Positions 34,000-46,353 of a stretch of 64,000 nt of DNA are shown here, piece after piece. Where the stretch lies: the NCBI GenBank assembly GCA_004802725.1, contig SGPM01000008.1, forward strand, positions 124,001 through 188,000, written 5' to 3'. The translations under genes were made by a program, and so were the position numbers. The notes under the pieces are model-generated. The model searched no databases and was not told where the DNA came from. It worked only from the letters and a program-made list of their open reading frames with translations. This stretch comes from Antrodiella citrinella. Lineage: Eukaryota > Basidiomycota > Agaricomycetes > Polyporales > Steccherinaceae. The first letter of the stretch is position 1; each line of letters starts with the position of its first letter.

Positions 34000-35006
34000 T
34001 ATATTTCCGACTGATCACACACATACGATCCTCATCACCGCTCCTTCGTGAAACACCTCGCCAGGCTAAAGTTGATGTTCCTCTTTCTGCACCCCCCGGT
34101 GGGTGTCTTGGAGGAGGTTCATTACTGTAGATGGAGAGGAAGATGTTCGGTGCTTGTGGACCCGCACTAGAGTACTGTGCTCATTGTCTGTGTCTATGCT
34201 TGTTTGTATACCTGTGGATCTTGGACTTATAATCAACAACTATTCAACTCAGTCTCGGCGCTCAAGCTCAAGTGAAACTCACTCATCGTGCGTCCGCCAG
34301 TCGTTTCGTACGGGTATCGTGGTATGTAGCACAACCCTTGATCACCCATACTGTCCCATCACGACCAGCTTGATGTTAGGATGAGTCAGTCAATGCGAGT
34401 AGGTGCCCATCCTTCCCTAGATGTTAGATCAAAATTGATGTTTGCTTTTCGAAATACAGGGTTAGGCGTTCTCTGCTGCTCCCCTTTCCAGACTGCCACT
34501 CTGAGACCTCGATATGCAGCCTTTGAACAATGTATTAGAAGCAACGAGCATTGAGAGTATCGTTCGACTCTTCCCTCAACTTCGCCTGCTGAAGTGATAA
34601 TACTCAGCATTGGAGAGTTCGCATTCAAACCCTGTAGCTATCCTTGAGCTTTCTGCCGCTCTGATAGTTGATCACTCAGCTCCTCAAGCCTGAATCCCTT
34701 TTCCAAACTAGGACATTGAACGGAATTTCCGTTTTCATTCTGTTTTCAGTCCATCATGCCATTGCACTCGCATGTGACAAAGGCATTTTCGTTCGTTATG
34801 GAGCTGTGCTCGCCAGTCTCGTCAGTCGGTAAGTGGAATTTTGGTCGTCCGAAGTTTTCGGCAGTCTCATTCGTTTACTGGCAACCCTGGTAACCTGCAG
34901 GGCGATATGTAGCTTCATCAGGGGACGTATGTCTGCTGAAGAGTATAAAATCGCATACTCTCAAGAGTAGCAAAATATCACTCCAAGACACGACAAGAAC
35001 TCAGAA
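34000..35006. other. Intergenic before the P450
   Basis: No gene supported. TATAAA at about 34945 would suit the P450 at 35007. Confidence 0.35.
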
Positions 35007-37199
35007 ATGTGGCAATCGCGACTATCGTTGACTCCAACATCCGTCTTCTTGGCATTGGGTGGCCTATGGCTGCTCTACAAACTTCTCATACGTCTCATTC
35101 GACGCTCGCCTCTCGATAACGTCCCCGGTCCAGACCCTGTATCATGGTGGAAAGGTATTAGTCCCAGTATGATAACGGAGTGACTGTCTGACTTAAGATG
35201 CAACATCACTAGGCAACCTTGCATACTTTTATGATCGACATGGATGGCACTTCTTAGATCGTCTTGACACGTATAACGGTGCCGCCAGGGTGGACGGACT
35301 ACTCGGTGTGAGTCTTGTCGTCCTGTACAGTGTCCGTCCAAGCAGCTCACCTCTCTCCGTCAGGCAAAGCTACTCTATGTCTTCGACCCAACGGCCATTC
35401 GACATATCATCTCAGAAGATCAACACGTCTTTGAACGTGCATCTTGGTTCTCAGAGTAAGCATGTCCTCAAGCGGTCTCATTCGTGCTAGCAATAGCTGA
35501 GCACTGCTTAGGTCCCTCCGATTAGCGATCGGACCAGGCTTACTCTCTGCTTGTGGTACGCCGCGACGCTGCCATGATATTGTCTGAAGCTCATTAACAA
35601 ACATCCCTTGTACAGGCGACCACCATCGCAAGCAGCGTAAGATTTTGAACCCTGTTTTCTCCACCGCTCACATGAAGGACATAACTCCTATATTTTACAA
35701 AATAGCGTACCAGGTATGGCAACCACAACATGTGTAATTTTCGCTGGGTCTCACCATCAACTCTCTTGAACAGCTCCGTGATGCAGTCGCGGGACAGGTC
35801 AAAGATTCTCCTCGAAATGTTGACGTCCTCGACTGGATGGGACGGACAGCACTCGAATTGATTGGACAAGGTGGCTTGGGCTGCTCTTTCGGCTCACTGA
35901 CAGAGAACATCCCGAATGCGTATGGGGAAGCGATGAAGGCCTTTGTGTAAGTTCGCCACTGCTCACGCTGAGTCTTGTTTAGATCTGACATGTTCTTCGC
36001 AGTCCGACCATGTTCGCGTTAGGCCCCCTTCGTTTCCTCACTCCATACTTTGCATTCATCGATCGTCTCTCCTTCAAACGCACCTTTATCCATAATGTAC
36101 CAGTTCGGAACTTTCGAAAGCTGCTGAAGTTGATTGGCATCATGGATGCCGCAACCAAGGATGTCTTTGTATGCATCTTTTTCTATCTTATTGGAAACGT
36201 CAGATAGTCTGAAATGCCGTGACAGAACCCTCATATTGACAGCGACGGATACTACGTCTGGTGCACTGACTCACATCCTCCAGCTGCTTGCAGAGCATCC
36301 AACTGTACAGGAAAGACTGCGAGCTGAAATCAAGATGGCAACTCACGATGGGGAGATTCCCTACAACGAGATTATTGCTTTGCCCTACCTAGATGCGGTC
36401 TGTCGTGAGACCCTGAGGCTGTGAGTTCCTACACGATCGCCGTAGAAACGCAGAACTCATCGTCACGCAGACATCCTCCTTCTCCCTTCAGTTACAGAGA
36501 GTAAGAATGAAGCTCTTCAGTCATCTTCGTGCATCGTTCTTACCAGGATCTCGGTTCTAGAGCTAAACAAACGATCTGCATCCCCCTCTCTCAACCCATA
36601 CCAGGCAACGACGGTGCTCTGGTGAACGAGATCACCGTACCCAGGGGCACCGTGACAATTATTGGGATCCGGTCCTGCAATAGGAACAAGATGATCTGGG
36701 GTGACGATGCCCTTGAATGGAAGCCTGAACGTTGGCTATCACCGCTTCCACAATCAGTGGTCAATGCACATATCCCCGGAGTATATTCCAACCTGTATGT
36801 CAATGCTGACTGTGTCCTGACACATTCACTGATGCTGCTATTCTAGAACGACATTTTTGGGTGGAGGCCGGTCTTGCATGTACGCCATGGATTGTCATGA
36901 TACCACTCTGTTCTTCTGTTCACACTCATTCCCACAGCGGTTTCATGTTTTCTCAGCTGGAAATGAGTGAGTCATTTCTCTGTCTCGAGCCTCCGCATGC
37001 CTGACAACAACACTTCGTTCTCACTGAAGAGATCGTCTTGACGGTGCTCCTTGGGTCGTTCAAATTTTCCATGCCTGATGAAACGAAAGGTAAAATGGTT
37101 TGGAACCTGGCTTCCAATAAATACCCCACTGTGGGCGAAGATACCCTGCACGCGACATTCCCGATGAAAGTAGAGCTGCTGACAGCTGACCGGCCGTAA
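35007..37199 (+). pseudogene. Cytochrome P450, near full length but probably decayed
   Basis: Starts with a membrane anchor and a PGPDP hinge (DNVPGPDPVSWW). Exons 35007-35154, 35213-35307, 35364-35455, 35512-35555, 35616-35713, 35774-35946 and 36003-36168 join in frame. The oxygen-binding helix (TATDTTSGAL), ExxR (ETLRL) and haem loop (FLGGGRSCMG) are all present downstream. However, the stretch between helix H and the I helix (usually about 45 residues with a KGKDI-like motif) is missing, no GT-AG pair joins 36168 to the next segment in frame, and the exon after HPPSP also meets a wrong phase. I infer an internal deletion and decay; an unusual splice pattern is the alternative. The fungal P450 family is not assigned. 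Confidence 0.6.
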
Positions 37200-37730
37200 A
37201 GTCACGATGCCTGCAAACCAGTTTCGTTGATTTTACGAGCTGACAGTACTACCGTAGAGGCACTCAGTGCGTATGTACTTATATGTAACACAGAATAGAC
37301 TACTTCACAATCCGCGCCAAAACTTGAGTACGGCACTGAGCGCCACGCCAGTATCGAGCGACTGAGAGCTTCCACTTCGGGTTTTGATGCTTCCGAGTGC
37401 AAATGAATGTTACCACGTCGCAATGGCTCACCGCTCAGGTCAACGATGGTCGTAGACTCGTAGTCTTTCACCAACTGGAACTTGTTCAGTGCCACAATAA
37501 GCGACACGATCATGTGACGCAAGTTGGTATTTAGGGCGTCTACGCGTCGCGTGTTGAATTTCGTTGCCTTCTCCCCTTTTGGAAGTCAAAGCGCATCAAA
37601 AGCTATTGTGCACCAGTGGCCAGCATAAAACACGTTGCGCAGCATGTCTGCCTCTTACTCTGCATCTCTTCCTCCTACCTTTTACTACCCCGCCGTTGGA
37701 TGCTCTCGCTGGCAATACTTTCCATCCACG
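37200..37730. other. Intergenic; a 106-codon minus-strand frame of unknown value
   Basis: The frame 37522-37202 (minus) has no recognised motif. This is probably the promoter of the FunK1 gene. Confidence 0.3.
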
Positions 37731-40693
37731 ATGTCTCAAGAACGCGCTGCGACTGCCGCTCTTCACGAGAACTTCTCAGACGAGGAACTAGACAGGGTTC
37801 CACCAATGATAAATCGTAAACGGCGCTGGCCAGTCTCAGACTCTCCCACTCATCCTCATCAACCTCCCTTGCTGCCAGCTAAGGCTGTGTCCGGTAAAGA
37901 TTTATTCAGCTTAATGGTTACAATGGATGCACGATCTAAACGCCATCTTTTGTATGTAGAAGCGACGCGGCCTACGCCTCTCAGAGGAAGCATGGAATGG
38001 TCCACAAGGTCCACAACCGGATACGTGGATCCCGACGTCAAGGCCTACTTGAGACATCATTTTCGAGGGTCAGTTGTTCGACACTACGACGTAGCCAAGT
38101 TCCTTCGCCAAGTCTGGCACTTCAACATCAACAGCCTTGGACTAGAAGATGGCACCGAGTTCCATATCGACCCATCACACTTCGACAACTTCCTTCGCGG
38201 TACATGGAGCAAGGAGCCGTTGACGGGCAACGCCACACGAATGGAGGGGAATGCTGCGATAGCCTTCCATCAGATATGGGAAGACATCTCTTCGCAATTT
38301 CCTGCAGGCTCTCAGCACCAACCCATGTTTTTCCTTAACATGAAAGATCGCACTGTACGTGGGACGTACACGAAGTACAAGCCGGATTTCGGGTTCTCGG
38401 CGATGGAGAATATTAAGATGCAGCATTGGGACTATCTGGCTGACTGCGGGGAAATGAAGAAGCTGCGCGTATTGCAAATCATAGACAGGATCAAGTATCA
38501 ATACAGGCTCACGATCAACGCCCTTCGGCTACAACAAGTACGTTCGCGTCACCTCTTTCTATTCGCTGGATCCGCTGACATAAGTGTGTAGGTATTCGGT
38601 CCGAATAAGAAGCGCAAACGTCTCATCATGCGCACACGTACGAGCGACGACGAAGAAGCTGACTCGGAAGACAACGACGATGCAGATGACGACGATGACG
38701 ACGATCCCGATTACACCCCAGGGCCCAGCAAACGCCCAAGGACAACGCGAAAAATCCCAACCCTTTCACACGTACCCGAAGCAGCGACCTACACATTGGA
38801 CCCTTCTCTTTGGGACGAAGCGGATGACGCATCGGAGCTGACAGGACCTGAGTTGCAGATCGCAAAATATCTCAACGAGTTGTTGTCCCATGGTGTCCGC
38901 ACATACGCGACGGGCTTCCTGCTTCAAGATACCACGATGTCACTGTGGTATGCAGATCGGATGGGGCTCGTTCAGAGCGAGCCATTCAATGTCGAGACAC
39001 AGCCGCATCTCCTATTGCTTATGGTTGCCGCACATCACTACGGGACGCCTCATGACTTTGGCTTGAACCCACTCCTTTCACTTCCTCCCGACACTCATCA
39101 TCTCACTTCCTATCACAATATGACGCTCACCCTTCCAACCGCCACGTCTGCTATCCTTCCACCTCCAGACGCGACGTCGGAGACCAACACGGTATTCGAC
39201 GAAGGTACGGGAGATGCTCTGGGATCCTTGCAATTCCAAGTCGATCTTGACGGGAACCGGGAGATCAATACAGCGTACGGAACCGTTTCGCGTGGTACCA
39301 CTATCATCCCGGTGGTGGCTACTCAGGGAACGCCCTCAGCTGCATACTGGGGAGCATCACGCCTCGTCGCAAAGTTCGCATGTCCTCTGGAGACGCGACA
39401 AGCAGAGGATCGATTTATCAGGGTCATACGTCGCAAGCTGAACACGGATAGTAAAGCGCGTCAGTTCCTGAAGAACATCGTCGACCTCAAATGCTCGTTC
39501 AGCTGCAAGATGGAAGATGAGTGTATGAGGTTACCCAGGGCTATGATGCGCCGGGTAGCTGACGATGTTCGACGATCCTTCCGTGTCCTCGTCATGCCTG
39601 AATACCTGCCGATGGAGCGTATTTCCAGCCCCCACGAGCTGCAGCGAATCTTCATTGATGTTGTGACCGGTGAGCATCATGCAAGCTATCATGACATCAT
39701 GTTCGTACTGAAGTTCCAAATTCTCTCATAGGTCATCATTGGGTGTTCGAGACGTCTCACATTCTGCACCGTGATATCAGCTACGGCAACATCATGTTCT
39801 ACCGCGAAGAACATGAAGGCGAAGAGAGGGTCATCGGTGTTCTCACTGATTGGGACCTTGCCGAAAAACAGGAAGAGGACGGGACGCAAATCAAGGAAGA
39901 CGAGAGACATCGCAAGCCCATAATAGCCCAACCTTCGGGTTTCAGCTCAAGCTCTCTGACCTCTCTGACGTCCAGCGATACTCAGGGTGGGAAGGAGCAG
40001 ATGGGAGGCCCGGAGGCAGAGCAGGAGGGTGGAAAGAGTAAAGGGAAAGGAAGGAAAAGGAAAAGGGGTCGAAAGGGGAAAGGCAAGGCGCAGGAGCCGG
40101 AGCCAGCGTCGGAGCCGATAGACGAGGATGCCCTGCAGCAGGAGGCTAGGAAACGCCAGAGAGCCAAATATCGCACAGGGACTGGGCCGTTCATGGCATG
40201 GGACCTGCTGCAAGGTGGAGCGACACCTATCCACCTTTATCGTCATGATTTAGAGTCATTCTTCTGGGTTCTGGCGTGGTTCTTGGCCGTCTTCGATCCC
40301 AAGGAACATAAGCTCGGAATCGTCCCTGATTGGCATCAGAGCAGCCTGTTGAATGTTGGTGCGGCGAAGGGCAGCTTCTTGCAGGATCGAGACGTTTTCA
40401 ATCGAGTCTTCGCGAAGACCGATCCTGCGTATCGCCCTCTCACAACGTCCCATCTCAAATGGTTGCGCATCTACATATGTCGCGCGAAGAATCTCTGTAA
40501 TTTGGAAGCTGCCGCCTCTGCTGCATACTTCGAGATGCTGGACCAAGGTTCTGATGCTGACGTCGAGAATCCCTATTGGGACGATATGCTGGCTAAGACC
40601 CGCAAGGATTTGATCATGGCTCGAACGGAGTTACGTGACTTGGTCACATTCGACATGTTCATGGCAGCTATAAACATGCCATTGCCTGCTTAG
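37731..40693 (+). CDS. FunK1-type fungal protein kinase (948 aa)
   Basis: Exons 37731-38537, 38592-39669 and 39732-40693 sum to 2847 nt. The kinase core is the FunK1 type: catalytic loop HRDISYGNIMF and metal-binding DWDLA; an extra low-complexity insertion lies after the catalytic loop. An acidic run (Asp/Glu, 38650-38705) followed by PSKRPRTTRK suggests a nuclear localisation zone. A basic low-complexity block (KGKGRKRKRGRKGK) precedes the C-terminal lobe (YRHDLESFFWVLAW). FunK1 genes are expanded in multicellular basidiomycetes; substrates are not known. Confidence 0.92.
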
Positions 40694-40925
40694 TCGTCCC
40701 AAGCCTCCCGGATCGTGATGATTTTTTGTATATATGCTATTCCCGAACGTTCTGTTGATAGACTGCTACATCAATATAATGCATGGACTACATGACGCAG
40801 AAGGCGAGAGTCGTGAACTTGACAGAATCAAGTAATATGTTCTGGTGCTGACGGTGAATGATCAAACAGGAGGCTGTGAATGAGGTCCTACTTAACGGCA
40901 AGTCATCAATTTAACTGCACGAATA

Positions 40926-42183
40926 TTACAACCGACAGAGCTCACCTCGCACTTCAGACTCACGCCCGCCGAAAACAATATTGCTCTCGATTGCCCCCTC
41001 ATCTCCTGCGCTTCGACCCACCAGCTTCAACGCGGCACCATAAGCCTTGCGATAAAACGTCTTCATCGACGCCGAGAAGCAGAATATACCGAAAAAGCAC
41101 AACGACGCGCTGATGAACAGCCAATACGTCGTCTCAAAAATGGTGCGCATGTAACTCGCCTCGCCCGCAGAGTCAAACCACGCATCAAGTTGGTATATGT
41201 CGACCTGGGAGAGCATGGCGTGCTGGGCTTTGAACCCTTTGTATGGGGCCATGAGTTGGGGGACCAGGAAGATGAGGATGAACATGATGAGAGGGAAGAC
41301 GCAGGCGAGCTGGGTGAAGGACATGATGCTGAGGCGGATGTAGCGGTTGAAGGTGAGCCCGCTGGTGTTGTCGGATGTCAGCTCTTTGAGTAGTTTGCGT
41401 CTGCGGAAGAGGGTATATAGACTAAACGCTATACGGATTATCATGAGAGGACATATCGACGGATGATCGAGATACACATACAGCAGTAAATGCATGACAC
41501 CAGGGAGATCGCTAGAAGCCATCCGCCGTATAGCACGACGTATAGCCAGGTGACTGAGATGGAGTAGAAGCATCCGACTCCCTCGTAAATATTGTACCGC
41601 TGATCCTGGAGGATGTAGACTTAGCAGATTGATCAGCTGAGCATTCACGCCACGGCAAGCAAAGCGGTCTTACAGACTATCAGCTGGAGACACGGCAGCC
41701 CCAAACCAATCGCCAGTTCGATCGCGAGTGCTCGAATCTTCTCCGGTCGATCTTGGGGAACTGGTGCGCCTGTCATGATTTTGCAAACAGTCCGGGATAT
41801 GAGGAGGCCGGAGCAGACCATGCCAGACCCCGCCATCCAAGTTATTCGAACGGCTGGGAAGTGGATTTCAACATTTGGGAGAACTCAACCGCGATTTTGG
41901 GACGTACAGAGATCGCACCAACCTGGGGCAATGTCACGGTCAGAGTGACGCCAAACCAGAAGGTTGACGAATTGCACAAGGCATTGGACGGCGTTCCACG
42001 AGACATAGAGTATAGAGCCTGTGTTCCATGCTTTTGGCAAGATGGTTGTCAGTACATGAGAGCTTGAGATCAACAGAATTACTCACCACGATAGCGCACC
42101 GCGAGGGGGATAATGCTCACAAAGAAGCCAATCAATGAGAACGCAGTTAGGACGTTCTGCTCAACCGCCCACAAACTGTCCAT
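40926..42183 (-). CDS. STE3-type receptor 4, probably non-mating-type paralogue
   Basis: Exons 42183-42087, 42030-41908, 41853-41674, 41619-41482 and 41428-40926 sum to 1041 nt, 346 aa. STE3 signature: RDIAPGWCDLS, FYILQDQRYNIYEGVGC and LTFNRYIRLSIMSF; the last helix is followed by FSASMKTFYRKAYG. It lacks the long Ser/Pro-rich tail of receptors 1-3. Exons of 180 and 138 nt match receptor 2. It is about 17.6 kb from the nearest pheromone gene, beyond several unrelated genes, and I see no HMG-site cluster at its start. Receptors of this sort outside the recombination-suppressed core are known in other mushrooms and are usually not mating determinants. Confidence 0.9.
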
Positions 42184-43182
42184 GCCTCCAGATATCTCCG
42201 TCTCCGTCTTCAAAGTGATCAAGATCGTGCGTGTGTTTCAGCGAAGACAACTGGAGAGTAGTTGCACTTCAGTTGCTAGGAGACTTCCTTCCCATAATCG
42301 CGCTAGGCCGTTCGTGACAGGGAATGGAGACTGTACTGGCACCAGCCAGGATCGCCAAGCGGTGAGGGTGGTCAGAGTCCAAGATACTGGCGAAGCTTGT
42401 GACTAGCTGGCCTGCATGAGAACAGAAAAATCTTCCAACTTTCAACGCATGTTTTTATACACTGTAGCCGCCTGGTTATAGCGAACAACTTCTCGCAGCA
42501 GCCAAGAAGCGTCAAGTCCGGAAGTGCAGGGTTTTTGATTGTTTGCTATAAATTCTGCAATGCAGGGTTGGTGGCCTCAGAAAATGATGAAGCCGTACAC
42601 ACCAGTGACACCAGGAAAATTTTGCACGCGGTGGCGATGTCATAGACAACCTGGTGTCGAGTCTATCACAGGTGAGCATCAAAGGAAGCCAAAGAGTGAT
42701 ACGACGGTATCTGCGGCTGCTTTGCAGGACAGCAGCAAAGTCTCTGGGGATATTGGAGGAACCGCTACTATGGATCGCAGTAGAACTGCAGTAGGACCAC
42801 TGCATAGCAATGGAAGAGCGACTATACTCTCGTATATTCCTTGTGTATCATACACGTTGGTGCGGCATCAATACTTTGTGCAACCGTGATTAGAAACGAT
42901 GGGGTCAATCTCTCGGAAGAAGAATAACATACCTTCATCTCGCTGCGACCGGTTTCGTATTCACCTCCCTGCTGCTTTGATGTCACTGGTAGCTAATAAC
43001 GACAAAGTTAGGTCGAAAACTTCAGAGTTCGAAACATACAGCCTCGACCAGGCCTCGACGAACGGCGCATCACTCGTGGTCGGAAGATGCCGAATCCCAC
43101 GTGGAGAGTACAGAGTTTGTGTAGCGCCCATTTTGTGCGTAGAACTCTTCTTGCTGTGAGTTTGTGACTGTAGAACGGCACC
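42184..43182. other. Intergenic
   Basis: No gene supported, and no CaaX-ending small frame found here. Confidence 0.3.
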
Positions 43183-43625
43183 ATGCTCCCCACACTTATT
43201 GCGCAGTCGGGTCGTTCAGCGTGGAAAGGTACGTCGTTTGAGGTGTGCTGAGAAGTTTCTGTGCTCATTGGAGTTCAGGTCCGTTCTTCGTGGCGTTCCC
43301 AAATTTGCGTGAAGCCTTGGAGAATAACATTCCTATACGAACGAAAGCTCGTTCGTGTACTATCCTTCCTAACTTTGTTGGGTGAGTGATATGCTTTATG
43401 CAATACTCACAACTGTTCTGAATTTGTCAACGTTTCCAGCATCCGGTTCCTGGTACATAACGGAAATCAATACACTCCGGTCATGATCACGCAGGACATG
43501 GTGGGACACAAGCTTGGAGAATTTTCACAGACGAGGAAACGGTTCATGTACAAGTGCGTCTGGTCTTCTTTCCTCTTGGAAACGTGTGGCTGACAACGAC
43601 TCGCAGGCAAACCAAAAACAAGTAG
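43183..43625 (+). CDS. RPS19: Mitochondrial small-subunit ribosomal protein uS19m (93 aa)
   Basis: Four exons 43183-43228, 43279-43381, 43440-43553 and 43607-43625 give 93 aa. Diagnostic S19 sequence: [35 protein letters not shown] and [15 protein letters not shown], ending YKQTKNK. The length matches bacterial and mitochondrial S19, which contacts 16S-like rRNA and S13 in the head of the small subunit. The tiny last exon (19 nt) is needed for the usual basic end. Symbol by analogy with the yeast nuclear gene for mitochondrial S19. Confidence 0.92.
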
Positions 43626-43864
43626 TGAATATACTTGTCTCTCGTCAGACCTGCATTCCCTGTAACATATTTTCTCTCCTAATTGCACTCTCGTCTCCAT
43701 CCATGTTCTGCTGTTCCTATTTCCCATGGGATTTAATACTTATTCCAGCACATCACGTCTACCAGCATCTACGACAGCAACCCACACGACTCCGACACGG
43801 AAGAGCAAACGACGCAGTGTCACCGAACCTACGACCCTGCTTCCCGCTTTCATCACTGAGCGTT

Positions 43865-44152
43865 ATGGAAAGTATCATGCGAGTCATTTCACGTTGTGTA
43901 TTCCCTGATTCATATCCCATTGATGAAGGGACATACATTGTCATGAAAATTGATCGGTACTACAAGGTGCAGGATCTCGGAATTACGGAGGGTATGTACA
44001 TGGTTTGGACGAACGTGAAGCTCGTCAACGTGTCGCTTGCCCGGCAGCCTTGTGTTCTCCTACCAACGGATATCATGGAGTGGGCAGGTCTGTCCAGCCC
44101 TGCAATGGTTCCTGTAGGCGTATGTTTCGCTAGGTGGACAAAAATGTCATAG
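43865..44152 (+). CDS. Hypothetical protein (95 aa), uncertain
   Basis: Open frame starting MESIMRV with an unusually non-random middle (YIVMKIDRYYKVQDLG) but no recognised domain. Upstream exons may exist (a frame from 43726 overlaps in another register). It could be a relic or a small unknown gene. Confidence 0.25.
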   Translation: MESIMRVISRCVFPDSYPIDEGTYIVMKIDRYYKVQDLGITEGMYMVWTNVKLVNVSLARQPCVLLPTDIMEWAGLSSPAMVPVGVCFARWTKMS

Positions 44153-44202
44153 ATGTGCCTGTGGCAGGCTTGTGTGATATCAACAGATAACAGCGCGGTA
44201 TA

Positions 44203-44878
44203 CAGTCATCTCTCTCATAACCCATAGGCGCCGTAACCCATACTCCCTCATAACCCATAGAAAATTCGATCCACCGACCTCGTTCCCTGCTTATAACCCA
44301 TGATTTTCCCATACCCCATACCCCATACTTTTGAGTGAAAATTCTGGCGGAGGTATGGGTTACGAGAGAGAGCGTCTGAACGTCCCGCACATACCATTTT
44401 GAGGAAGTGGCGTACGATCCATGCCCGTCGTTGTCATGGAATTGACGTTCCTCCCGCTCACGAACCACGGCAAGTGTGATTATTGGCTGAGCTAGCCATT
44501 GCGGGCGTCGTCTATAGACAAATGAGGCAGTGACAACGCTGCAGAAGTTCATTGCCGGAGGGATTGGGGATGGAGCAGGCTTGGAAGAGGGATATCTGCG
44601 CGAACTAAGAAAAAGTTTGAATCAGTTCGGTCGTATCACGCGAGCGCCAGGCAACGAGAATATGAGGGAAACCTCAGTATTTTGAAGCTGCTGGTGTGTA
44701 GTGGTAGATAGTAGATACAGTAGGGGATTCTCGCAGTGCTACGTGAACAAGCGCCCATTTTCTGATTCACGTTGTGTAAATAGACGCTCAAAGGGCGCTC
44801 CCTCTTCCCCCATACTCTCCCATAACCCATGGCGTCTCGTATCCACGGAGGGGGTATGGGTTATGAGAGAGATGACTG
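44203..44878. mobile_element. MITE-like non-autonomous DNA transposon with 24-26 bp perfect terminal inverted repeats
   Basis: Left end 44201-44226 and right end 44855-44880 are exact reverse complements (TACAGTCATCTCTCTCATAA then CCCATA). Taking CAGTCATC as the tip, the element of about 676 bp is flanked by TA on each side, as expected for the Tc1/mariner superfamily. No transposase frame is present. Further copies of the ATAACCCATA motif in both orientations lie inside, at 44210-44360 and 44810-44880, so each end is itself a partial palindrome. Confidence 0.8.
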
Positions 44879-44971
44879 TATCTACCATGACAAGCCGAAA
44901 GATAGTCAGAAACCTTGTGTCCGCACAATGTCCCAGAGACAAAACAATGACATACCTTTCAAGCAAGCCGG

Positions 44972-45346
44972 TCAAAAATCAGACACTCGGCCTTTGAAGC
45001 TCCAATCCCCCTCCTCCGTCCACTTCTTCACTGGCTCCCTCTTCGGCCCACCCTTCTCACCCGTTACGGGGTTGACGTCCCCCTCGAACTCAGGCTCCAA
45101 GGGCGGGCGCGCGTCCGGGTGCATGGTCAGGTCTGCTTCTGAGGTCGAGGAGAGCGGTGCTTGGGCTTTGCGTACGAGTTCCTCGAACTCTCGTTGCTGT
45201 GCGCGGGGCAGTGGGGGTGGGGAAGGTCGGTTTAGCGGGTCCCGCGAGGACGACATCAGGCGAGTGAGTGCGGGCACATGGGGCGTGTTTGGCCTCCTGG
45301 ATAGCGCAAACGATTGAGAAAGTGCAGACTTGACTAGAAAACGCAT
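44972..45346 (-). CDS. Succinate dehydrogenase assembly factor 4 (SDHAF4/Sdh8 family)
   Basis: Intronless 124-residue protein. The C-terminus has the family signature: NPVTGEKGGPKREPVKKW, then GDWSFKGRVSDF at the very end. The N-terminus (RFLVKSALSQSFALSRR) looks like a mitochondrial targeting peptide. The known role is binding of the flavinated SDHA subunit during complex II assembly in the matrix. Length and end match the family well. Confidence 0.93.
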   Translation of the reverse strand: MRFLVKSALSQSFALSRRPNTPHVPALTRLMSSSRDPLNRPSPPPLPRAQQREFEELVRKAQAPLSSTSEADLTMHPDARPPLEPEFEGDVNPVTGEKGGPKREPVKKWTEEGDWSFKGRVSDF

Positions 45347-46353
45347 TGCAGAGTATTCCGAGCTGAGTGAAAGTCAGAACTGCCTTCAAGATAATTTGAG
45401 CTCGAACTTCGAAGTCGAAATCAAGTGTAGTAGTCGTCCGCGACTCCGCGGATGTATCGGCCGGTGATTCCCGGAGTGTATCCCGATCACATCCGAAGTA
45501 TGTTCAACTTGAACAAGACTTGCTTGACGGTGCAGGTTGGAACTGGTTGTCGAAGAGGTTGTACTTCGTTGAATCACACTTATCTAATTTTTTACACCCA
45601 TAGCTTCACAAAATTTATATTCCGGCGACCACGAGAAATAACCGCCAATTCGACAGTATCAGTCTAGGTTCGGCAGTGAGCATTCTACGTACTACCTGGA
45701 TCCAATGGGACCAACTGAACGGCGAGGCCTGGACGAAGCTCACGTCGTGGATGTCACATTAGACATCGACATCTGCACGAGTTAAGTCTTGCTACCCCAG
45801 AAAATTTGTCAAAACGTTAGAAGGTGAGCGTACGCCGTCTAATTCGCATGGAAGGCAGCGTGCTGAGCGTCCCGAAGTTGAAGAAGGCGGTGATAGACAT
45901 GGCCGAAGACCGCACTGTAGGCGACTTTCGGAGAGCAGACATAGGCAGCGGTAGGGTTGAGCATGAACAAGCGGGAAGTAGCCAGACCGGAAGGCTCTGG
46001 CGCACCATATTTTTTTGAGATGCGGTCTTCGTCTGTAGGATGGGTACCGAGTAGGGGTGCATGTGTCCGCCTGTACTTAGATGGTGGCGCGAGCCTCAGC
46101 CCGGTGCGGGGCGCACATCATGTCTGGGCCGTTATATGATCCTCACGTGCCAGGATGATCGTCAAAGTCCTTGCGGAGAAAGCTGATGCACTTCGTTGTG
46201 ATATGAGACGACGGTGCATAGCTTCCGGTGATGTTTCCGAATGGTATCACCGTCGAAACAAACGTCCGAAATTTGAGAACAACATCGAAGGGTAGAATGA
46301 CTTACACCTCGTGAACCCGGTATACGGATGGCCAAAGGCACCATAAGGTCGCT
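45347..46353. other. Intergenic, no gene supported
   Basis: Short frames only. Confidence 0.3.

Noticed and set aside
37202..37522. 106-codon minus-strand frame as a gene
   Set aside because: No motif, no splice evidence, lies between the P450 3' end and the FunK1 promoter.
38626..38865. Minus-strand frame opposite the FunK1 acidic tract
   Set aside because: Low-complexity shadow of the Asp/Glu-rich coding sequence.
40926..43182. Pheromone gene beside receptor 4
   Set aside because: I looked on both strands for short frames ending C-aliphatic-aliphatic-A/S with an MD start and found none.
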